A stretch of 64,000 bases of DNA. It comes from Amphiura filiformis (taxonomy: Eukaryota; Echinodermata; Ophiuroidea; Amphilepidida; Amphiuridae). The notes beneath the pieces are model-generated. The model was not told where the DNA came from, did no database searches, and saw only the letters and a list, made by a program, of their open reading frames with translations. How positions within the stretch are numbered: the first letter of the stretch is position 1; each line of letters starts with the position of its first letter. The stretch is from contig NC_092629.1 in assembly GCF_039555335.1 (NCBI RefSeq), positions 7,239,432 to 7,303,431 on the forward strand, read 5' to 3'. A program made the translations under genes and the position numbers. This document shows positions 55,550 to 64,000 of this stretch, piece by piece.

Positions 55550-57217
55550 GGTTGCACTACACTTGTCTGATCTTGAAGTAGAAGTAAGCCTCTCGCCAAG
55601 TCAACCCAAAATGGAGCTCATATCGATGACGAGATTCTAAACATGTAATGTCAGTTTGTCAAAATGCACTAACATTTACACAACACCAAATATGGATATA
55701 ATCATACTGAGTAGGTTGTACCATGCATTAACCGTTTACGCCACTCAAATTCCACAAGACAATCAAATATACGTGCACTCGTCAGTGGTAGTCAGCCACA
55801 CAATTCCTCGGGTGTCGAAATAAAGTAAAAGGCTGGCGCAAGTCACAGTCTGCAAGAGCGTGATTTCAGGACAAAATCTTCACAATTCATTGATGATCTA
55901 AACGCCCTCACAGCGGTTATGAAGCGCATGCAGCGTGAGCTGGTGGTGTATGGTGTTTAAGGGTACATGCCCATGAGTTTCATTCAGGGGCGTGTTTGTA
56001 AAACGGCACAGCGCATTAGTAAAAAGAATAAAAAATACTAAAATTTTCACCGGGGTTCGAACCACTGCCAATTTCACTGAATGCTAAAGATGCCTATGCT
56101 GTGCCACGGTGACTGTGGTTAACATTCGGCGATTTTCAAAGATATACATATCAACACGTTTCTAGTGTATTGAAAATCGTTTTGATTTTGATTTTGGTAG
56201 GAATACGGTCATAGAAAGACATATGACTCTACTTGTCTGTTTGTTTTTCATTTAATACAAATTAATTTTGATGAATTGAACTGGTACAACTCTTATATTA
56301 GCACTCGTGATAAACGACGATTAATTTAGTAATAATAAAATGAAAACGCTGGGTCATTCACGACGTCATTTGTAATTTATGTCAAAACCTGGGAGGACCA
56401 CACACATCCGTGCTGCATGTATACGTGCTCAATCGATACTCAATGATCCAGACAATAGCGTTTGAATATACCGCCCTGCTTGACACATCTTGTCACTTAC
56501 GGGAAGATATAGGCTACTATAGGCCTACCCTAATAGCTTACAATAGATACCCCACCGTAAATAGCTCTGTTCGTTATCTCGCTGTGCTAGTTTATACACG
56601 CAGCGTACGGACTTTGAACCATATTTTGTTCAAAAATGATAGGAAGGGACTGTTTTCAGCTAAAATGTTGGTTATCAGCAGATGCTTAATGATACCGGGA
56701 AGTGTTGCAGAAAGGTAAGCGCACTCTTTATTTATTCAAAATATGTATATCAATAAATTTAAATTTGAAATCCAAAAAGTAAATGTCAGGTCAAAATTCT
56801 CACCTTAGAATTATTGTGAAATAAAATCAAACTAAATTTAGGCTCCGCAAACAACGTCCAATTATTCCCATTGGTGTTTGCTACACATGCATATAATAAA
56901 TTATGATTTGGGGCTAATTTGAGAAGAGTTAATGCCTCGAGTTTCAAAATACACCGAGTGACGTTTTTTGATCAAAAACATCGACAATTCAAGACTCTGT
57001 AAAAACAAATCAAGAATTTTCTGGGATAATTGCAACTAAGTGCAATGATCTAAGCTACCAGATGCATCATTAATTTCCTGACTATGATATTTAGTTGTGG
57101 GAAAAGATTACTTTAATGTTTTGGCGGGATTATTTCCCGCCGAAAATTTCAACCAAAAAGAGCATGTAGCCTTAAAACCTGTACAACACTTGGTCGCGAA
57201 CAGTATATTTTCTTTTA
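55550..57217. other. Upstream flank of the GPCR
   Basis: Apart from the tRNA-like SINE head at 56047-56118, nothing recognised. No clear TATA box near the GPCR start. Confidence 0.4.
56047..56118 (-). mobile_element. tRNA-like SINE head
   Basis: The minus strand carries a TCACCG...CGGTGA acceptor-like pairing, an A-box-like GTGGCACAGCATAGG and a clean B box (GGTTCGAACCCC). It is too short and irregular for a working tRNA, so a SINE or tRNA pseudogene is likelier. Confidence 0.5.
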
Positions 57218-57895
57218 TTTTATTTATTTATTTTATTTATTTATTTCTTCTTTAACCTGGGACATGCAATCAGTGACCAGCACTGTTCTCCCTTGCTGCC
57301 CAGGATACAACACAGATAAACAACAAACATGAATTTAAAAGTAATTAAAAATATACATAAAAGTCATAAAATTAATACCATATAAATTATACACATACTA
57401 TGTACAAGAAATTTAAATAACATATGATAATTACATTTACAATGTGCTACATAAAAGAGATATTATTGCAAGTTAGTATATATGTTATTGAAGACATTTG
57501 CATTGACAGGAAGGGGATTTTTGATGTTCCGGGAAAGATCATTCCAGGCCTTAGCCCCCTGAACAGGAAAGTTCTCTTGCCAGTCTCAGTGCGCATCTTA
57601 TTTATAACCAGATTCCCAGCGGTCGATGATCTGAGAGTATGATTGGTATAAGCATCAATACACTTGGTGAAAATATTGCACAGGTTGGGGGGTACCAGCC
57701 CCCCAAGACATTTAAAAACATTGAGACAGATATGATATTTACGACGATCAGAAAAAGTTTCCCAGTTTAGGGAATTAAAGACAAAATGAGTTGGAGTGCG
57801 CATTGGGACACCAATGATTGCTCTACCGAGACGTTTTTGATGGCGATCCAACCTGTTCAGGAGAGTTAAGCCTGCATTTGACCAAATTAGATCAC
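57218..57895 (-). mobile_element. LINE 3' fragment
   Basis: Minus-strand coding remnant reads QKRLGRAIIGVPMRTPT, LNWETFSDRRKYH, NHTLRSSTAGNLV and RTETGKRTFLFRG. One missing G in a C/G run near 57556 separates it from AWNDL and the rest of the C-terminus. A (TAAA)-rich tail lies at 57218-57250. These are the terminal blocks of a CR1/Jockey-type RT. Confidence 0.75.
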
Positions 57896-58460
57896 AATAA
57901 TCATTTCTTATTTTGACTTTACATGTATTAGTTATTTTCGAATAATGAGATAACTACTGATAACCTTGAAATCCGGGCTTGACATTAAACATCGCCGTCA
58001 AGAGCAATTAAGTAACATGGTCTGCTCTTTTAAGCGTAACTTCTTCGCTGCACATGAGCAATACAAAGATAATCAATCTGACAATTACCGACAGTTAGGT
58101 CCAGAGCAATCAACAATGAATTTGTGAAATGTCATTCCAATATACTCGTCAACATCACTCATTGCAGTAGTTTTGAATAGAGAATCTTTTAAATGGCGAA
58201 ATTAACTGCATTTATCAGGTTTTCCGTTATTTCCGATACGCGCATTACGCATAGCGTATACGTCATCTGCTTTTGGAGCCTCCACCAGTGGCCTACGCTG
58301 CGCTATAGTACCGTGTATCTTCCGTGACCCGAGTGTTTACGAATGAGGGCAGCTGTCATTTTTTGTTCTGCACATATAAAATCAGAATTTGAGTTCAAAA
58401 CGCACGATTCTTTATCAATACGCAAGCTAACGACTACGGTATCATATTCTTTCAACACAT

Positions 58461-58644
58461 CAGACTTGTAACGAGTCACGACTCGAGACTCGACTTTTCA
58501 AAAATGGAATGACTCGACTCGGATTTTCAAATTTTCCCCATAGAGATTGTACAGTGACTCGAGTCATTTGACTTGACTCGACTCGAGATATTGTCAGAAA
58601 TGACTCGACTCGACCATGAAATGACTTGACTCGTTACAACTCTG
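58461..58644. mobile_element. hAT-like MITE full of GACTCG motifs
   Basis: The TIRs (CAGACTTGTAACGAGTCA and TGACTCGTTACAACTCTG) are flanked by the 8-bp duplication CAACACAT at 58453-58460 and 58645-58652. The interior repeats GACTCGA in both orientations. Confidence 0.85.
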
Positions 58645-58650
58645 CAACAC

Positions 58651-59080
58651 ATATGTGACGTGTCATGTCAAAAGGAGACACTTTTGGGCAGGTTATCAAT
58701 TTTGAGGTTTTACATATCTTAAATAAAGAGATATTTTGCTCCACAACACCGTTTTCCCCAATGAAATCGGACATTCCTAAGCGAAGATATTGAGTTCGTA
58801 AGTTATGGTATTATAAAATTGCAAATTGAGATATCGGCCATTAAAAATATTATTGACAATGTTGAGAGTAGCAATTATCTTGAAAAAATGTCTCTAAAAA
58901 TACAAGATGTCAGTTATATTCCGGTCTGAAACTATCAGACAATATTCTAAACATTAATAACATTACAATCTCGCAACAAACCCAAATTGTGAAAAATTTA
59001 CCCTCGGGCAGATTTTTGGCTATTTCTCCATTTACGATCCTGCCCAAAAGTGTCTCCTTTTGACATGACACGTCACATAT
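58651..59080. mobile_element. MITE with perfect 42-bp terminal inverted repeats
   Basis: 58651-58692 and 59039-59080 are exact reverse complements (starting ATATGTGACGTGTCATGTC). TA at both ends fits a Tc1/mariner-like target. No coding frame. Confidence 0.8.
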
Positions 59081-59506
59081 ATTCAAGTGCAAGCCTTGAA
59101 ATTGGCTTTAGAATCAAACGGGAGATATTCATCATTTTCTACCCCGGTATCCAAAGATTTATCGTCTAAATATCGTGCATAGCACATACACGTGTATCGA
59201 TCCCGGGTATTGATTGTAGTTTCTCTACTGTACGGTGTAATTATTTACCAGGCGATGTCGGTGTGTTACACACCCAGGATTGAATTGAAGTTGTGAATTG
59301 TTCAGAACTCTGGCGTAAGAATACTAGTAGGCATACGGTTCATAAAGCTTATGCTGGTAGGCATATCTCATTTGGTAACAGAGCTGATTCGATACTCCGA
59401 ACCCCAGGATAAGGATGCAATTTGTTCATCTTCCGGCCGACTGATAGAAGGCAGAGTTAATTGAAAGTGGAAACCTGCTGGCTGTTTACTCGTTGTTTAA
59501 TGATAT

Positions 59507-60517
59507 TAGGGGAGAGCGGGGAGTGTTCGCCCTATATTTTTCTGACCAGCCTAGCGATGTCAATTTTAAGGTTAGGGATGACCTGATTAACCCATGTGAA
59601 AGCCCTGTGTCTTAGCTATATACGGCCACAATCCTAGAACTATAGGCTTTACAATAGCAACAGGATAGAGCAAACAAAAAAAATTTGCAAAGTGGCGAAC
59701 TTGCCCCATATTGGGGCAGGTTCGCCCATATGGTGGGGTAAGTTCACCCTAATCAAAAAAAAAGGTTTAAACATTGCATAACAATAACATATTAAACGCT
59801 AACATTTAGCAAGAGTATACAGGGCATTCATTCTCTTCTGGGGAGTCACTAAATTTGTTGCAGGGGTCGGGTCAGGGTAAAATGTAGGGGTCCAAAGTGA
59901 GCTTAAATGTATCATGTTTACAACTTCGGGGAGATTATGGATTAGGACATAAACGGTGGTATGAGTAATATTGATACCACATAACTTTAAAAAACATGCT
60001 TTTCAGTAGTTTTACCTTGTTTGATGGTATAATTATAAATATTTTGCATAATACGCTGATGGGGCAGGTCCGCCCTCCAGTTTGGGGTAAGTCCGCCCGG
60101 GGAAGATATAGGGCGAACATGCCCCATCCTCAAAGGGCGAACGTGCCCCTTGTGCACATTTTTGTATTTTCTTCAGGGTATGCAAAATACAAATCGAATA
60201 AGGAGTTAATAACTGCATTAAATCTTTGACAAATCCCATATATTCCCAATACAGATTTCCATTAAAACCATCTGTATTTATGTAGCAATGATAATACAAC
60301 ATTATTAATGCAAGAAAAAATTACGTTTTGGTGTAATTTTTTGTTTTGGCTGCAGTTCGATGAACTCATCCCTATATGTCGCGTAGCTAATATGAGAAGT
60401 TTATAATGACCTATGTCACCTAATTTTGCCATCACCAAATTCCCGGATAGCCGTAGTGCTGAGAAACAAGGGGTGGGCGAACCTGCCCCTAGGGCGAACA
60501 CTCCCCGCTCTCCCCTA
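59507..60517. mobile_element. 1.0-kb TIR element rich in GGGGCAGGTTCGCCC motifs
   Basis: A perfect 28-bp inverted repeat (TAGGGGAGAGCGGGGAGTG...) lies at 59507-59534 and 60490-60517. Variants of GGGGCARGTYCGCCC and its complement recur at about 59703-59752, 60062-60148 and 60474-60500. No transposase. Target duplication unclear, perhaps ATT. Confidence 0.72.
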
Positions 60518-60659
60518 TTGAGGTTAATATAGAAGTTTTCCATGCGCATACATGCAGCGCCGTATGTAAAGTACTATTCAGGTATTTCTCCAATGTATTT
60601 CTAAAAAACGGTAACCAGTTTCCGGGTAAATGTCATGAAGGCGCGGCGCAGGATTGGTC

Positions 60660-60935
60660 ATCTGGTCATTGCACAAATAGCCTACAATTGAAAGAAAGTG
60701 TGCAATTTGTACAAATAGCACATATAGCCGGCTAGCCAGGTGCATAAGCAATTTTACAAATGGCATAAATAGCCACAGATAGTTGCAAACTTGCGATTGA
60801 TGCAATTTATGTCGGACAAATTGTATAAATAGCCACAGGTGTTGCAATTTGTGTGATTTATGCCAGTCAATTGCACGAATAGCCTACAGTTGCAAGAAAG
60901 TGTGCAATTTCTACAAATAGCACAAATAGCCCCGT
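60660..60935. repeat. Imperfect ~205-bp tandem duplication
   Basis: CAATAGCC/ACAAATAGCC-type words recur, and a block GAAAGTGTGCAATTT with its neighbours is repeated ~205 bp apart (about 60690 and 60895). Confidence 0.6.
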
Positions 60936-61390
60936 ACGTGAGCAATTTTTACAAATTGTATAAATATTTATACAATTCGCATTATATATAATTATATTTC
61001 AATTTGCAATAAATGCTCTGCCCTCTTTAAGGGGTCAGACTCCACCTTTGCACAGTATTTTTGTGGGGGCCTGAGAGCACATCAGACATATCGAATTGCA
61101 TTCTGAATACTATGGGTCGTTTTATCTTTTCAGTTTCGGTTCCTGTTTCAGTTTCGGATCTCATTGTTATTTTGAAGTGTTATCAATGTGAACAATCCTT
61201 TTATTCTAGTCTTTTGTTGCTCACTGAAAAGTTGAACGAAGACAATTTCTGTTTTCGGTTTGGCGAGTTATGTTAATTTCTGACATGAAAACGTGAGATG
61301 AGAGGGTTGGTGCCAATCTAGACAAAAGAAGTGTCTAAAATTTACGGTCGTAAATTCGCGATAAGTTTTACGGCTTCAATTGACTTGGAA

Positions 61391-61515
61391 GGGCCTGGAA
61401 GGATTCAGGGTAAGCCACTCCCGCCTAGGCGGAAGTGCCTATTATACGCCAAACATGTCTATAATAGGCACTTCCGCCTAGGCGGGAGTGGCTTAGCCTG
61501 AATCCTTCCAGGCCC
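61391..61515. repeat. 125-bp near-perfect hairpin
   Basis: The arms 61391-61446 and 61460-61515 match at 55 of 56 bases, with a 13-base loop. Each arm contains CGCCTAGGCG. Confidence 0.8.
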
Positions 61516-62760
61516 AGAATTGCAGCGTCTTTTATTACCCACAATCCTTTACGTTGCCTTATTCAGCACAACCCGATAACCGTGCGTAGATGTTGAAGGA
61601 CTGGGGGGGGGGGATTTAGCCTAGGAGTGGCTCGTGAAAATAGCTTAGCATTGAAATATATACTGACCATGTTGCCAAGTTATATGGCGATGAAACGAGC
61701 GTGTGAAATAGCCAAATATCTCCCAATGTGGCGTGCAAGTGGCGATTTGGTCATGTTATATTGAAATGCAATACAAAAGAATTGCATTGGAGTGAAGACA
61801 ATTTATTCTATTCATTCATAACCTTGGCAATTGCTAATCTGATAATTGGTTGGGCCTATAGAGCCAACGAGCCAAGTCATGGTCAGGATTTGGTCGGCTA
61901 TCTTTGGGTAGCCGCTAGCACCAACCTGGTGTTTTGAGTGCCCAATTGTGCAAATAAAAGCCGCCTAACACCTAGAGAAGATGCAAGGACGAGGAGGATT
62001 AATAGAATAATATATACAATAGAGATAATTCCGCAGGTAATCCCGTCGCATCTATTCATACTTATAGTCCTTTTGTTCGCAAGTACATCCATTTGTAGCG
62101 TTTGATATGGTATATGCATAGATACCGCGTGTAGTTAATCCGATTATTATATGGCACTTCAACAGCGAATAGACCATGTAGAAGCTGTGTGTTTTGCCGA
62201 AGGGAACTATATTGTGTTGTAAACTTTAATCATTCCTTTGTCTACCTGTGTTTTCGGAGAAGGTGTAACACGGGTGATGGAATGCAGTTTAAAATTTCCC
62301 CCAAGGCCGAATCATTTCACATTTTGGGTGCATTGTAGCCGACGGCTACCCAACTAAAGGCTGCTAGTCAGGTGTAGGAATGCGTGGATTTGGATTCGTC
62401 TATATGCGAGTGTGGAGTTTATTCTAAATGTTTATTTTTGTGGAGCTGATTTCAGGCATTGATTAAAATGATAAATTTCACAAAAAGGGAGGGGAGATAC
62501 TTGAGACTGACAGACTGAACAAGTGAGGGGAGGGGGCGAGGGAGAAAGAGAAGAGAGGGAGAGATGGAAAGACTAGAAAAAGAAGAACACGAGAGGAGAG
62601 ATTGCCAGGGAGGGGGAGGGGATACCGTAATGATTCGGAGGGGGAGAATGTGAAATAGGGTGTGCTACATTGATACAAAAAAGTCAGGAGGGAAGGGCGA
62701 CACAGGCCCGTAGCCAGGATTTATTGGGGTGCGATCGGCTCAAAAGCGGACTTTTGTGAT
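61516..62760. other. Interior of the 2.5-kb TIR element
   Basis: A purine-rich stretch (GGGAGGGG types) lies at 62488-62700 and a hAT-like left end (CAGGCCCGTAGCCAGG) at 62704. The frame at 61728-61937 has no recognisable domain. Confidence 0.4.
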
Positions 62761-63248
62761 TTAAAGGCAGGTGACCTGATATATTTGGAGAATCAAATTC
62801 TTTAAAACTTACGTATAACATAAAATGTCATCCCTTTCAAGCACTCATGCAAAAAGAACATGTAAATGTTTTTTGTAAATGTGACTAATTCCTAATGGAA
62901 TTACCGACATTTATACAGCGTGATATTGGTAGTCTACAAAGTTTTTATTAATGATAATCATCATGATCATGTAATATATTGATTTCAAGTGAAAGGCCCT
63001 ATTTTTCTCATAAACATATTGAAATTAGAAGTCCCAACTCGGTGCATTTCCGAAGATATCATCAAAAAACTGCCTAATTAGTCTCAAATGTGGTATACCA
63101 TATTTGAGACTAATTCGTCAGTTTTTTGATGATTTCGCCAAATTTCAATGTTTATGAGAAAAATATGAGCTTTCATCTGATACCAAAATCAGCATTTTGA
63201 TGAGGTAAAGTGGGGGATGAGATTGTCAACCAGGTTACCCACCTTTAA
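62761..63248. mobile_element. MITE flanked by TTAA
   Basis: The ends TTAAAGGCAGGTGACCTG and CAGGTTACCCACCTTTAA are inverted with a few mismatches, and TTAA lies at both ends (piggyBac-like, or TA). It includes a near-perfect palindrome at 63058-63140. Confidence 0.65.
63058..63140. repeat. Near-perfect 80-bp palindrome
   Basis: ATCATCAAAAAACTG ... CAGTTTTTTGATGAT with AATTAGTCTCAAAT inside, centred on TGGTATACCA. It lies within a TTAA-flanked MITE. Confidence 0.7.
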
Positions 63249-64000
63249 GGGCTCCTTTTTAACGTTTTTACAGAAAAAGAGACCTTTTTATTCGAATTGG
63301 CAATTTGTCACATAAATATGAACCACTTTAACGATATCAAAAGCCTATTATAGGTATTAGAGGACATAAAAGCGAGAGGGGCGCTAGACCACTAAAAACA
63401 CCGGTGTTCCACACACACTGTGTGTATCTTGTCTTATCCAGCCTTTATTGACAGCAGGCATCCACCTCTATTGAAATATTAAGCTGATTGGTACTTCAAA
63501 CTTCAATGAATTCAAATTACAGATCAACTCACATAATCCCTTGCATTTTCGTTTCTGAACAATAGAGCTCCCGAAACTGAAAAGATAAAACAACCCTATA
63601 ATTTGAAATTCACGAAATAATACAAATTTTAGGTATTTTTGAGAAAAAAATGTGTATCTTCAATACGAAAGGTCAACATTTTCAGATGATCGTCTGCTTT
63701 TCCTCCCAGCTACACACTTTAAGTAGATATCAGTAGATTTATAAATTTTACTTCGAGGACTGTTAAATATGAATAAATAATTTGCCATAAAATGTGTTTT
63801 ATATCGCCAATTTCAAATCTTGATATCGGAAGGACATTCCTTGTATTCAGAATGCAATTCGATATGCACTTTAAATGTCCCATAAAAATACTGTACAAAT
63901 GATAATCACGCCCTATATTAAATCTTAAAATCGAATACACCAAAGAAATGGATCAGTTCGGCCGAGATTAAACCAGCAATTATAGGGACGAAACAAATAC

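Larger units (their letters stand above)
61114..63596. mobile_element. 2.5-kb TIR element inserted in a foldback repeat copy
   Basis: GGGTCGTTTTATCTTTTCAG at 61114 and its complement ending at 63596 (one mismatch over about 26 bases) define the ends, with TAT on both sides. Both flanks belong to the same foldback family as 18708-19314. No coding frame. The element contains a 125-bp hairpin (61391-61515), a hAT-like end near 62704 and a TTAA-flanked MITE (62765-63244). Confidence 0.65.

Noticed and set aside
56047..56118. Functional tRNA gene
   Set aside because: The B box and acceptor pairing are present but the anticodon arm is not convincing and the body is short. It fits a SINE head better.

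Overview
The window looks like a repeat-rich genome of a marine deuterostome invertebrate, most likely an echinoderm or hemichordate. The reasons are spliced genes with GT-AG introns, tandem F-type lectin domains, CR1/L2-like LINEs with hairpin-plus-(ATT)n tails, tRNA-derived SINEs, and many hAT-type and TA/TTAA-type MITEs. Species assignment is inference only.

The main gene lies on the minus strand from 33119 leftwards and runs off the left edge. I could place 14 coding exons (33074-33119, 30771-30943, 27479-27784, 16264-16578, 13769-14068, 12090-12218, 10724-10807, 10069-10299, 9342-9470, 8689-8778, 6807-7034, 4575-4709, 2125-2220, 926-1156). All splice sites are GT-AG and every intron is phase 1. 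The predicted secreted protein (at least ~830 residues visible) has a signal peptide, about one and a half modules resembling the extracellular fibrinogen-C-like region of contactin-associated proteins (CNTNAP/Caspr), then three tandem F-type (fucolectin) domains, each built from three exons. Only the third lectin domain keeps a His plus RxDx4R fucose-binding signature. Exon 2 is one base short of its expected length, which breaks the frame inside a C run. This is either a sequencing error or an inactivating mutation.

A second gene, intronless and on the minus strand at 54416-55549, encodes a complete class A (rhodopsin-like) GPCR of 377 residues.

Everything else is repeats. 34.9-39.75 kb and 47.2-48.5 kb hold a 34-bp satellite. 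It is interrupted by a plus-strand LINE (B, 39753-47174), which is itself interrupted by a minus-strand LINE (A, about 40034-43620) with an uninterrupted 1012-residue EN-RT frame. Truncated LINEs lie at 2.4-4.0, 21.9-22.9, 52.1-53.5 and 57.2-57.9 kb. 25.7-27.1 kb is a hAT-like element carrying two further hAT-like elements, each with its own 8-bp target duplication. Long foldback or TIR elements sit at 14.2, 17.1, 18.7, 20.3, 23.8, 24.6, 28.4, 29.1, 32.1, 32.5, 37.8, 39.0, 58.5, 58.7, 59.5 and 61.1-63.9 kb. No rRNA gene, functional tRNA gene, CRISPR array or LTR retroelement was recognised.
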